A DNA stretch of 64,000 bases, taken from Agapanthus africanus. Lineage: Eukaryota > Streptophyta > Magnoliopsida > Asparagales > Amaryllidaceae. The translations under genes were made by a program, and so were the position numbers. The DNA lies in contig CM057338.1 in the NCBI GenBank assembly GCA_030015575.1, positions 307,523,827-307,587,826 of the forward strand. The letters run 5' to 3'. Numbering within the stretch: the stretch's first letter is position 1; every line of letters begins with the position of its first letter. This document shows positions 34,491 to 45,463 of this stretch, piece by piece. The notes under the pieces were generated by a model that saw only the letters and a list, made by a program, of their open reading frames with translations, had not been told where the DNA came from and did no database searches.

Positions 34491-35387
34491 GAAATTGTGA
34501 GACTGCATGGAGTACCAGTCTGCATTGTCTCCGATCGTGACACCAGGTTCCGATCACAATTTTGGCAAAGTCTGCAAGCTAGCTTGGGAACAAGTCTGAA
34601 CTTCAGCACGGCTTATCATCCACAAACAGATGGTCAGTCGGAACGAACTATTCAGATCTTGGAGGATATGCTCAGAGCATGTATGCTCGACTTCAAAGGA
34701 TCGTGGGAAGATCACTTGCATCTTGTGGAGTTCGCGTACAACAACAGCTACCAAGCAAGCATAGGAATGGCACCTTTTGCAGCATTATATGGAAGGAAGT
34801 GTCGATCGCCATTAAGTTGGGACGACATCGGAGATAGGGAACTCCTTGGACCAGAGATGATAGTAGCGACCGTTGATGTGGTTCGTACTATTAGAGAAAG
34901 AATGCGCATAGCCCAAGATAGACAGAAACATTGGGCTGATGCAAAGAGACGACACTTGGAGTTCCAGCCAGGAGACCATGTATTCTTGAAGATATCTCCG
35001 AACCGCGGAGTGATCAGATTTGGAAGACGGGGAAAGTTGAGTCCGAGATACATTGGACCGTTCGACATACTCGAACAAGTCGGTGAAGTGGCATACCGAT
35101 TAGCGCTTCCACCCTCATTGGAAGGAGTGCATAACGTGTTCCACATATCCCAACTCAGAAGGTATGTGAGTGACCCCAGCCATGTACTTGATCATTCCGA
35201 GCTTACGATACAGCCCGATTTGTCTTGTGAGCAACAACCTGTGGAGATCCTGGATAGAAAGGTAAAGACACTTCGGAACAAGGAAGTTAATTTGGTCCGG
35301 ATAATGTGGAGAAAAGACACTCCAGGAGAATCCACGTGGGAAAGGGAAGATGAGATGCATGCAAGATATCCGCACCTTTTTTTGTAA
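34491..35387 (+). CDS. Element B pol exon 2: integrase core end and chromodomain
   Basis: Continues integrase with the second catalytic Asp (VSDRDTRF) and the Glu of the DDE set ([15 protein letters not shown]). The [19 protein letters not shown] segment of the C-terminal domain and the [11 protein letters not shown] stretch follow. The last about 50 residues ([28 protein letters not shown] and HARYPHLF) form a chromodomain, as in plant chromoviruses, where it is thought to steer integration. The stop at 35385-35387 is followed by the polypurine tract 45 bp later. No damage is visible. Confidence 0.92.
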   Translation, partial: EIVRLHGVPVCIVSDRDTRFRSQFWQSLQASLGTSLNFSTAYHPQTDGQSERTIQILEDMLRACMLDFKGSWEDHLHLVEFAYNNSYQASIGMAPFAALYGRKCRSPLSWDDIGDRELLGPEMIVATVDVVRTIRERMRIAQDRQKHWADAKRRHLEFQPGDHVFLKISPNRGVIRFGRRGKLSPRYIGPFDILEQVGEVAYRLALPPSLEGVHNVFHISQLRRYVSDPSHVLDHSELTIQPDLSCEQQPVEILDRKVKTLRNKEVNLVRIMWRKDTPGESTWEREDEMHARYPHLFL

Positions 35388-35418
35388 ATTAGTCCTTAAA
35401 TAAAAGTTGTAAATTTCG

Positions 35419-35448
35419 AGGACGAAATTTTTTGTAAGGAGGGTAGAT
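35419..35448 (+). other. Polypurine tract region of element B
   Basis: GAGGACGAAATTTTTTGTAA followed by GGAGGGTAGAT and then the TG of the 3' LTR. This is the classical end of plant Tekay/Del-type elements. A matching tract on the minus strand flanks the G LTR at 44228-44264. Confidence 0.88.
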
Positions 35449-36327
35449 TGTAACAACTCCAATTTTTGTATACCAAAATTTGATTTAAAATTGAAGTATA
35501 CTTGGAGTATTAATGTTGCTGATAACACTTTAAGTATCTATCTCTTTACAATAATTACAAGAAGGAGCTTGTAGCTCATTGGTAATACCTTGCACTACTG
35601 AATTAAGCCACCAGAGTTCGAATCCCATACCCCACATTATTTTTATTATTGATTTTTTAGAAAACCTTTAGAATACCAAGAGTTTACACGTGCATATCTC
35701 ACAAAAACCCCACTACACCCAAAGATGTAACACTTGCAGAGGGTATATGAACCGCCGGGGGAGATCCAGGTCACCGGACTCGGTCGGGAATCGGCCAACT
35801 CGGCCTTGACTCGGCCGACTCAGTGATCCGACCGAGTCACGGCCGAGTCACACCCTTTTAGGCCGATTCCGGCAAGGGTCACAACATGAAAGTTGTGTCT
35901 TTTGGTATTCCCTACTCACCTGCAAAGTTTCAGCCCAATACCACTTCCAGAGCTCTTTAAAACCCCCAATTACTCCACTTTTAATACATTTTTATTACAT
36001 TTTATCACATTTTTATTTTTTAACTTTTCATCTACCCTAACCCTAACCCCAGCCTAGCCCTATATAAAGGCCCCTACCCTCTACCTTTTCCCCTCACAAC
36101 TCTAAGCATACTCTCTAAAACTCTTGAGAACTTGGTGCAAAGAGCGAGAAGCGAAGCGCTGCCGAAACCGACGACGGATTCCGGCGCCCGGATCAAGACC
36201 GACGTGACGTTTCCGACGAATCGGCAACCACCACACCTTTTAGAACGCTTAGCTTGTCCAAACCCGTAAGTCCCAACCTTCTACCTCTCTTTTCTATATT
36301 TGCAAAATACGACTTTTTGAAACCCGA

Positions 36328-36352
36328 CGGAAATCGGACAAACCGATTTCCG
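36328..36352 (+). repeat. Perfect 10 bp hairpin in B LTR leader
   Basis: CGGAAATCGG and CCGATTTCCG around the loop ACAAA. The related C and G LTRs have a weaker version in the same place (CGGAAGTCGG...CCGCTTCCG-type, about 8950-8980, 43398-43430 and 56941-56975). Confidence 0.75.
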
Positions 36353-37286
36353 ATTCGGTTTTTCTTAAAAATTCCACTTGTCACCTAATACATATTATCA
36401 ACCCTCTTGCATGTTGACTATTAATCACCCTTAAATCAAATTTAATTGTACTTTTCCACATGAAATGACAAGTTCTTTAGAAAACCGTATTTCTTGCATA
36501 AAAATACCATCAAGTTAAATTTTAATGTTCTATTTAGATACCCCACTCCTAATCATGTTTATTTTGATAACAAAACTTGTTTCATTCAATTTGGATGAAA
36601 TTTCACACATGAAATGATAACGTTTATGAATACCGTATTCTTGCACCTTAATACCCTTAAGTTTAACATAGCTTATTTCACATTGAAACTTCACCAAAAT
36701 TTAATATAAGTCACGGGGTAATGACCTACCCTTACACACTCTCATTATAACCCTAATTGATAAATAACAAAAATACAGAATACGATATTATAGGACTTTT
36801 TCACTAAAATACCATAACCTTTATAACTTTTAGTTTAACCTTTAAATTGTAAACTTTTCTAAATAAAACTTAAATAAAATGAAAGCACGATTGGTCATGG
36901 ACATCGATCGTTTATCTAAACTGTCTTGTGGGTCTAGGCAAGTGTGTCTAAGGCTAATGGTTTTTAATTAGGCCCACGACTGTGGTTCCTTCCCACTTAC
37001 CTGGCACTTACCTGACTGCATTCGACGGTGAAGAGGCGATTTGAGGCTTCTAATGACTCATCGTTTAGACCATAGAATATAGGTTAGATGGTCTAGGAAA
37101 CCCTAACAACTAAAATATGGAGAACTATATACTTTTACAAATAAATACCCTAGATTTAGAAAATCTTTTCCCTAAATTAAAAGTATTTATAAAACCTGAG
37201 CAAAGCGCCATTACAACCCATTCGTGGGGAACCTGTTAGGGATAGCACGGTTCATCGTGCACCCGCAGGCTAGTAGTGCGAGATGC

Positions 37287-37312
37287 AGACCTCCGCAAGG
37301 AGCATTCGGTCT
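37287..37312 (+). ncRNA. Conserved GCAA tetraloop hairpin in chromovirus LTRs
   Basis: CTCC-GCAA-GGAG (37291-37302) has an outer AGAC/GTCT stem (37287-37290 and 37309-37312) enclosing a CATTCG bulge. The same element is kept, on the minus strand, in C (about 8478-8502), G 3' LTR (about 42928-42955) and G 5' LTR (about 56472-56498), while surrounding sequence has diverged. It is about 1.2 kb downstream of the TATA box, so it would be in the RNA. It is a motif, not an independent gene. Confidence 0.55.
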
Positions 37313-38674
37313 CGAAAGGTTTAAATACAATATTTAAGGAAAGTAATATTTTTTGTAAATAAAATATTCATTTAAAAATCATTTAAGTGTTTTATTATAT
37401 ATAATTATCATTTAAACACTTATTTTGTTATAATATCAAGTTTCCACTTTTTCCTAAAAATCATAGATTAAAAGTTACATTAAAATACCACGAATTTCAA
37501 ATAAACAATTAATACTTTTTATTAGGATATATTCACTAGAATAACACAAATAAAATTCACATCCATTACAATAATAAAGACGATTATTAAATACTTGAGG
37601 TATATTTTGAAAACTATACAAAAGTACTTTTTACATAAAACCCCCTCAAGTTTCACAAATTACAATAAGGCCCCTAGCTAATATTGAACTTCAAATTATC
37701 TTTCTTTTAGTCTGACTCGGGTTAGAGTCTGACTAATTCTGACTTGAATATAATTCAAGTCAATCTATATTTCAATCATATTCCAACACAACTTGAAATC
37801 ATGAATCCCTGAATACAGTTAACAATATATTCATTTTTGACTGAATCAAACCATGGATATTCATTCCATTATCCTGATATTCCATTTACCTGATTATACA
37901 GTTGCAACATGTTTACTGATATCATGGTTTTGGTCAGTCACTCAATTTACATATTCCATTACTACAACACTGTTAAAACATTACGGGGTTTAAAGGGGTA
38001 GATTGGTACGGAAGATGTTAAAAGTGGAATGAGGTGGTCAGATTAAGACACCTAACATGAATACTGTTGCTGTTGTACCGTGGCATAACGGTTCCTTGTA
38101 CTCTCCGTTTGCACTGATCTCTAGCATATAGAGATCCCCCTCGTATACACTGGCATTCTTCTGTACCAAGCTACAAACAACTGCGTTAAACAATATTCCA
38201 TAATATTCTACAACATAATACTCTAGAAAATACTGTTACTCTGCCATTCTCACTCCACTTTTCTTTGGGACTTACCGAGCGACCTGTTCGCTGACGACAT
38301 TCTATTTCTTTCTTCTTTGAATGTCGTCAGGTGCGTTGGACCAAGTTGAGACCGAGCCAACAACTGAAGATTTGGAGCAGTTCCAAGAAGATCCAGAGCT
38401 CTAGACCTTGTACTTGTTCTTTCCAGTATTTCCTTTTATTATTATGCCACTGTTTAGGCATTGCTTTCTTTTTTTCATTCCAGTTGTATTTTCATTTCAT
38501 GCATTGTATAAAGAATGTTATTAATAAAAGTTGCTGTTATCTCAATCTCATTTGTCTCTTGTGATTATTTTATATTGCTTAGTTACGCTTAGCGTATGTA
38601 CTTCTGAGTACATACGTAGCGGGCCTCGTCACGACCACTTCACCGTACATTGGGAAGCGGGGCGTGACAATGTG

Positions 38675-41279
38675 CGTACTCCACGTAGGCCGCGATGAGT
38701 CCGTTTCATTTCTCAGGGCAGCGGGTTCGGCTGTCTGCTCCCAGAAGGTTTCAACTTTTGTCTGTATAAAGTTGGTGGTTGCAACTTGATTGTTCACCAA
38801 CACACTTTTGGAGAGCTCGATCTCTCCAGCCTTGTACTGCTTCTCGACCCAGTCTTTGAAGATATAGCAATCCTCGATCGCATGGCTCACTACTCAGTGG
38901 TATGGGCAATACAGAGGATTGTCGGTCATTTTTGCTTCTTGGGGTCTTTTCGACTCTGGCAATTGTAGATCGTTGTTCAAGGCATCTTTAAATATCTTGC
39001 GGACCTTGTCCCTTCTGAAAGAGTAAACCTTGTTCTTCTTCTCCTCAAGGGAAGACCCATCTCCTCCCAGCAATGGCTTTCGAGACCGGTTGGTTTTGGA
39101 TTCGCCCGCCCTTCGCTTTTCTTCATTGTCGGACGCATTGAAGACATTTGTACTGCTGGAACTCCCGCTTCTACGGTTGTCGTCCCGCTTGCTTTTCCAA
39201 GTTTTGTCTCTCTGAGAGTCCGGCGAGGACTCTTGCTTCGAGCGTTCCAGCATTTGGACTTTCTTGGTTAGCTCCTGAAATGTCTTGAAGCCCGCTGTAC
39301 ACAAGAATAGGACCATCCAATTGCTGAGGTTCCCAATGAGAAAGCTGACGGACTTGTCCTGCTCCAGCGGCGGTTCACACTTGACTGTGAGATTACGCCA
39401 TCGGGCGATAAAGTCGGTGTTGCTTTCATTCTTCCCCGGCTTGGTCCTCACAAGGTCGGCAATGGAGATTTTATCACTGACACTCATGAACCTTTGCCGA
39501 AACAGAGACTCCATTTGGGCAAAGGTAATGACGGACCCGTTTGGTATACTTGCGTACCAGTCAAAAGCGACACCGGTCAGGCTGTTGACAAACTGACGAA
39601 GAAGGAGTGCGTCATTGCCCCCTGTATTTCCGCACGATGCTTTGAAGTGGGCGACATGCTGATTTGCATTCTCCATTCCGTCAAATCTTCCGAACTTAGG
39701 AATAACGTAGCCGCTCGGGAACTCGATCAGATCATACTGTGCGGGATATAGCCGCCCACTACTGCCAATTTCTTTTTGAGCTTCAGCTTCGGCCACCAAT
39801 GTTTTAACTTTGCTGGTGACCAAATCCATTATCCGATCTTGTGTTAGCGGGATAGTGCTATCTGGGGCCAAGGCGTCCCCAGAAGCGGAATGTGGCCGGC
39901 TTTCGTGCGGCTCGACCAGTCTTGGACCTAAAGGAATAGGCATTGACTGCTTCGGATTATCATCACTCGGTTGATTAGTAGCGACTTGCACTTGATTGGG
40001 AGGCGCTCGAGCAATTTGAGCCGTAAGCTGCATCACAACGTTTGTTAAGTCATCAATCTTCGAATAGAGCTTGGCCATCTCTTTATCCTTGCTCCTGAGC
40101 TGTTTTCGAAGCTCTTGAAGCAGCTCTTGCTCCGCGGTCCTGGGGCGGAAAGTCGGCTCTTCCTCGCTGCCCGAGCTTGACTCTGCATGGACCGAGAGGT
40201 CTTTCTGCCTATCTCCCTCTTTGAGAGGGTTTTCATCATCCGATGGAGGCGGCTGTTCTTGGGCAGCGGCGACCACATTCAAGCCAGATTGGGCTTGGGA
40301 TGTGGTGGCCCCATCCTTGCTTTTGCTGCGAAGGTTATCGCTGGGGCGCCCGCCCGCCATATAGACCGTATGGATAATATATCCAGCCGTCTTTTTATTA
40401 TCGGCGGCTAATTTCACAGATCGCTGTTTTGACCCCCCATGTTTCGGTAGTGGGCCGTCGATTGAGGGCGGCTGTCCTGACCAGGTTCTTGAATGGTGCT
40501 GGCGCTTCTTTTCTGGGTTTGCCCCACTGCTTTCGTGCGGCACAGAGCACCTGATAGACTCTTGAAGAGACAGTGTCATACTTTTTCTGTTGGGGCTGGG
40601 ACACGTCTCTTTGTAGCGACGTTCGGACCGCTGTCTTCTTGATTCGGGCGGTCATGGCATTTTTCTGAACCCACTTCAGAGGTTCGAAGGAATTTCTGAT
40701 CTTTACGGCCGACTCAGCCGTCGTCACAGAGTAACCATGTTCTTGGAACTTCACAAGATTCCACTTGGCCGAAGCCCTGGCCCTCTTGTTGGCTCGATAC
40801 CTGAGCCGCTTCTGCCTTAACTTTTCTGTTCTAAGCACCTGGCAGACTTCGGCTCTTTGGGAAGACGCCGCAGACCGGGCGATGGAGGGCTTTGGAGATA
40901 CGCTCGATTATGCATTTGTTGGAGTCATCGCCTGAGCTCATCCGCAACATTTGATGTTGCCCTTTGTACCGGAGTTCTTGCTCCCCGCTGGAGCACCAGG
41001 GAATCGTTCAGACACCGTCTTAAGTTTCAGTTGTGGTGCCTCGGCGATCACGACGTTCGGCCTCTTGCACCTTGAGACCGGCTTGGCCGCCTGTTTTGCC
41101 AGGATTTCCGCCAGATGAGCGCTTCCGGCAGGGTAGATGATGACGGAGCCAAACTGGCGGGGCAGTTCCTCCCACTGTCGACTGAGGCTTGCGGGGAGAA
41201 CCACACGAGCGTTGATCTTGACCACGTACGGAATCGGGGTCGCTTTGGAAGCTAAATTCGTCTTGGGAGACATTGTCAT
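38675..41279 (-). pseudogene. Element A gag
   Basis: Tat-lineage Gag on the minus strand, starting at a Met near 41279 or 41273, about 110 bp after the primer site. The N-terminal region (41279-40938) matches the start of the F Gag. The middle (40838-40398) is shifted relative to the next frame (40579-38897), which holds the capsid domain: YVIPKFGRFDGMENANQHV, FVNSLTGVAFDWYASIP, FRQRFMSVSDKIS and NESNTDFIARWRNL. Near the end lies the Cys/His module (YCPYH...SHAIEDCYIFKDW), with a TGA just after its His (about 38894). Element B interrupts the frame after 38675. At least two stops and one frameshift inactivate it. Confidence 0.87.
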
Positions 41280-41389
41280 TGAAAGTTGATTGCTGCACGA
41301 AAAGAAAACAGCATTTCAGTATAGGCAATCGATATGTATATTGATTGAGTTCGCATGAACGTTTAACCCGAAATATGGGAGGAGAGAAA

Positions 41390-41408
41390 GGTCCCACCGG
41401 GCGTGCCA
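41390..41408 (-). other. Primer binding site of element A
   Basis: TGGCACGCCCGGTGGGAC on the minus strand, 5 nt after the LTR end. It starts with the TGG complementary to a tRNA CCA tail. Element F has the same site. I cannot name the tRNA with confidence. Confidence 0.75.
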
Positions 41409-41413
41409 GAATC

Positions 41414-42749
41414 TGTAGGGTGTTTTTCGTCACCCCATTGAGATGGGAATATGCGCGCGCTTTTCAGGCGTACTACAGATTCCCCCTGTCTAGGGTAGGC
41501 CGGGATTTATTGATTGTGGGGATCCGAATCTCCAGCAGCCGTGGACTAAGCTGCCGTTAATTACCCCTCGCCTTTGGAGCAAGGGAACCTCCGATTAACG
41601 GGTTAAACTGGTCATGCGAACTCAATGTGCAGTGTACGTGTGTGTTGTTTTGGAAGGGGGGTTTGGATATGTCGGGAGCCACGCAGAGTTTTTACGGGGG
41701 TCCCGCTACCCGGATAGCGGGCAGGGGTCAAGGGGCTAGCAGCCCCCTTGCGGAGTGCGGGGCAGCGCCCCGTTAAAAATTTTTTCTAACGGAGGACAGT
41801 GTCGTGGAGTATGTGTATGTGTACATATGTATACATATGTATATACATGTATATATATAAAAAAAGGGGGGGAAAGACATCCAAAGGATGTGTGGGACTA
41901 GCGCCGGGGCGCTGGAGCGCAAGCGCACCACGTGTCGGCACGTGGGCGATTTGCGCTCGGGCGCTGGAGCGCAAGCGCGCCACGTGTCGGCACGTGGGCG
42001 CCGGCGCTCGGGCGCAGGGCGCCGGAGCGCAAGCGCGCCACGTGAGGGTAATGGGGCTTTTAGCCCCGGAAATTCTCTAAAGAAAGAAAAAAAAAAGGGT
42101 GGAGTTAAACTCCTAAAATGTTTTGGGTTGATGAAGGGGGTTCTTCTTCTTCCTCTTCTGTTGGCCGGATCTTGAAGATCAAGAGATATGAGATTTTTAA
42201 AAATCTCTCCTTTTTGAGATCTGAAGACAGATCCAAGTTCCCTTCGTGGGTTTTGTGGTGAAAAACTATTTTGTTTTTTAGAATGAAGAGTAAAACTCTT
42301 GATTTAATTCAAAAGAAAGAAGAAGGTTTTGGAACCTTGAAGAAGGAGAAAATATCTCAGATCTAAAACTTTTTTGGAAAGAGAAAAAGTTGTGAAATAT
42401 TTTCATTATCTTTGCCTTTATAGGCTATACACTTTACACATAACCCCTTGGGCTTCACAAAATGGAATTTTGCCTATCCCATGGCTCATGTGCCATTTCT
42501 TTTTGCACATAAGCCATGGGCTTTACAAAAATTTGGTTTTATACCTATTTTTCTTACATTTATCCATAAAAGAAATACAACAAAATTATTTATTACAAAT
42601 TTTTTATCTTGGCATGGGAGGAGGTCGGCCGCTTCATGTTCGGGCTCGACCCGGGCATGGGCCCACTGGATCTGGGCTTGGGCCCACTTGGCTTGGGGTT
42701 GACTTTGATTTTGACTTGGTCAACCGAGGTGTTAATTTTTACCCCAACA
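41414..42749 (-). mobile_element. 5' LTR of Tat-lineage element A
   Basis: A 1336 bp LTR. On the minus strand it starts TGTTGGGGTAAAAATT and ends CACCCTACA. It contains the promoter hairpin (42478-42520), TATA box (42415-42424), about three G-box palindrome units (41915-42040) and a CCCGCTA/TAGCGGG-type hairpin near the end (41702-41722). To its right (42750 onward) the LTR of G resumes exactly. The target is GGTAG, but its second copy is not in the window because the other end of A is missing. Confidence 0.9.
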
Positions 42750-44227
42750 GGTAGTTTCATGTAATATTTGACTTCTTTTCTTGAGTTTTGGAAATATGGA
42801 ATATTATATATATTTAAAATAAGTATTTTGGTAATAATTATATATACATATTTAATGAAAATAATTTTATTTATTTTCTTGTAAAAAATCTCATTTTCTA
42901 AAGAAAAATGTATAAAAAAATCCATCAAGACCGAATGCTCCTTGCGGAGGTCTGCATCTCGCTCTACTAAACCCGAGAATGTGCGATAATCCACACCATC
43001 CCGAACGAGATCGCCAAAATGGGTTAGAGAGGCGCAATTGCATGAAAAGTTAAATACACTTTTTAAAGAAAACGGTTTTATAAGTTAAAGGTATTTATTT
43101 GCAAAATCGTATTTACCGTATTCTATTGTCCCAAGATTCATCGTGCTATGATAGATATGTGTGTTGTGATGAGGTAGGTCATTACCTCATGAACTATTTA
43201 AAGGTATAGTAAAGAATTAAGGTTATAATATTGAAATGAATAGTTTGTGGTATTTTATTGTAAAAATGCGATAAATATCACAAAAATGATTATTTTGATG
43301 TGAAAATTGTTTTATTGAGTTTGTTAATGTTTATTAATCAACATATGAGAATATGGTTTTATATTGTTAAAGAAAAGTGTAGTTTTAAAAGTAAACCGAA
43401 TCGGAAGTCGGACTAACTCCGCTTCCGTCGGATTTTAAAAATGAAACTTTTTAAAGAATAAGATGAGAAGGAAAATGGGAATTACTGGCTTGGGGTCAAG
43501 AGGCGATCCTAAAAAGAGCTTCGGGGCGTCGATTTGTCGCCGGAATCTCCTCGGAAGTTCGTCGGAGCTTCGCCCATCAATAACTCCACTTGTACACTAA
43601 AAGACTTGGGATTTTGGTATAATTTTTACAAGAGAATTCTGAGTGAGAGGGGTGTAAGATGGAGTGGGTATTTATAGGACAATTTAGGGTTTATGGGATG
43701 ATGAAAAATTCATTTAAATTTGCATTAAAATGGAATTTAAAGGGGTTTTATTATTCTCTGTAAATATGCAGAAAATAAACAATACTGCAATTATAAGGGT
43801 AGTCCAAGGGTCTAGGGTTTACAAAAAAAATGGGGTTTGGGCTAGGGAAAACCGGCAGCGCCGGTCTATAGGTCCTTCTCGCCGGTTCGATCATGGAGGT
43901 GAGTGCTTGAATTGGGGCCATGTGTCCCTGACGCTTCAACTAGCCTATTTAACATGTTTGATTATTTTGTAACTTATCCTATTACGTGTGTTGCACGTGT
44001 AAACTCTTGGGCTTCTAAAAAGTTAAAAGAAAATAAAACAAAAAGATAATGTGGCTAATAGGATTTGAACTCTGGTGCTATGGTTCAGCAGTGCAAGGTC
44101 TTACCGGTGAGCTACAAGCTCTTTCTTGCTGTTCAAAAGCAAATCAAACTTATAACTTGTGCTCGGGCTTAGGTGTTCTTTTCTGTATTTTGAAAAAAAA
44201 TTCGTACAGAAAGTTAGGGTTGTTACA
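42750..44227 (-). mobile_element. 3' LTR of element G, first 1.5 kb (interrupted by A)
   Basis: Read on the minus strand, it starts TGTAACAACCCTAAC at 44227 and matches the 5' LTR of G (57777 down to about 56291) until A cuts it at 42749. It carries the tRNA-like segment (44052-44118) and the GCAA hairpin. The remaining about 1.36 kb of this LTR should lie beyond the missing far end of A. I did not find it in the window. Confidence 0.88.
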
Positions 44228-44264
44228 TTCTACCCTTCTTATAAAAATTTCGTTCTCGAAATTT
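44228..44264 (-). other. Polypurine tract region of element G
   Basis: On the minus strand: AAATTTCGAGAACGAAATTT, then a short AT stretch, AGAAGGGTAGAA and the TG of the LTR. It closely resembles the tract of element B. Confidence 0.85.
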
Positions 44265-44269
44265 GTAAA

Positions 44270-45463
44270 AGGAAAGTGTAACAGATTCAAGCAAAGTTTG
44301 GTGATAGAAGTACTGATAGTGTATGAAAAATAACAAACTGGTACAAGGGTTTAAAAAGGTTGAAGAGAATTACCAGTGTTACCTTGGTCTACAGCCTCTG
44401 CTTCTTCGGCCGCTAAAAGGAAAGCTTGACGCTATGGTACATTCTTCCTAGCTGGGGGCACATTCCTCTGTCCTTGGAGTATGTTTCTCTGACCTCGAGG
44501 CATGTTTCTCAGTGCCTGTTGGAATTAGCGAGTAGGCTGTGCAGGTGATGGAGCTGGGAGTGCAAGACGAGGTACATGAGCCTGCATAGCTGGCCGCTGC
44601 GGGTAGTTGGTGTGTGTGTGAGCTGGGTTGCGTCCATAAGGACAGTTTCCAATTCCGTGATTGGATGCGCCACAAACTAGGCACAGGCCATTTGTGTGCC
44701 TACGGTTCTTCCACAAGTGTCCTTCCCTCTTGCAGTAGAAGCAAAAATCTGGACTTGGCAGGTTAATTTTTTCTTTCGGTCTCCTGGGTTCAACAGTTGG
44801 CCTTGAAGAGGCTCCTCCTGCCATCTGGTTAGCAGGGCGCTTAACTTCGGCAGATTGGGGTCGGCCCTTCCTATTTACTACTGCCTCGTATCTTTGAGCA
44901 GCTTTCAAAGCTAGGTCATGGGTTAGGAAATACTTTGTAGCTAATGCAGCTTGGATCTCCTGGTCCAACCCTTGCTGAAATCGTCTGGACCTGATCTCAG
45001 CAGTCGGTATAAGATGGGCCGCAAACATGTTACGGTCTTGTGTTAGCTGTGCAGTATATGATATAAAATCGAACATTGAGACATATCTTACCTACTGAGC
45101 ATGGTAAATTCAGCATCATACTCATCTACTGATTTGGTCCACATTGAACCTTGTTGCAGATGGATGAACTGCTGCTCCATATCAAAGCGGGCAGTCTCAG
45201 GGAAGTACTTTGAATCGAACATGTCACGGAAAGTCTTTAATTCGATAGGTTGGTCAAGACGGCTTTCTTCCGCCTTCCACCAAACCCGTGCATTGTCCGT
45301 GAGCTGCAGCTTTGCAACTCGGACCCAAGCTATCTCTGGTACTTGCGCTGCTGTAAGGTCATCTTCAATACTCTAAGCTCATTCTTTAACTTCTAAGGGA
45401 CTCTCTTTTCCTGATAACTACTTGGGGTGTAAGGCCCTGAATTGCTTCACCTCAGGTGCTTCT
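44270..45463 (-). pseudogene. Element G gag, main part
   Basis: Chromovirus Gag on the minus strand, continuing from the N-terminus at 54573-54750 across the insertion F. The capsid segment reads WWKAEESRL, FDSKYFPETAR, SVDEYDAEFTMLSR and RFQQGLDQEIQAAL. Two zinc knuckles follow at about 44640-44745: CFYCKREGHLWKNR, which has Arg where the fourth Cys should be, and CLVCGASNHGIGNC, which is complete. Several in-frame stops are present. After the knuckles there is only a short GQRN-repeat tail and then the polypurine tract, so there is no protease, RT or integrase. G was gag-only before F arrived. Confidence 0.85.

Larger units (their letters stand above)
35449..38669 (+). mobile_element. 3' LTR of element B (3.2 kb)
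   Basis: TGTAACAACTCC ... GGGGCGTGACA, 3221 bp, unusually long. It has the tRNA-like segment (35565-35631), telomere-like run (36034-36049), TATA box (36061-36070), a perfect 10 bp hairpin (36328-36352) and the GCAA-loop hairpin (37287-37312). The last 700 bp resemble the corresponding parts of C and G. No protein is encoded. The rest is AT-rich. Confidence 0.92.
31768..38674 (+). mobile_element. Chromovirus element B, complete ends, internal 5' deletion
   Basis: Bounded by identical 5 bp TSDs, ATGTG (31768-31772 and 38670-38674). The element proper is 31773-38669: a 5' LTR fragment, RT to chromodomain, polypurine tract, and full 3' LTR. Over about 840 comparable bp the two LTRs differ at roughly eight positions by eye, so the insertion is recent. 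A deletion removed the rest of the 5' LTR, the primer site, gag, protease and the start of RT (junction near 32615). The chromodomain and the TGTAAC...GTGACA LTR ends suggest the Tekay/Del group. Confidence 0.92.
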
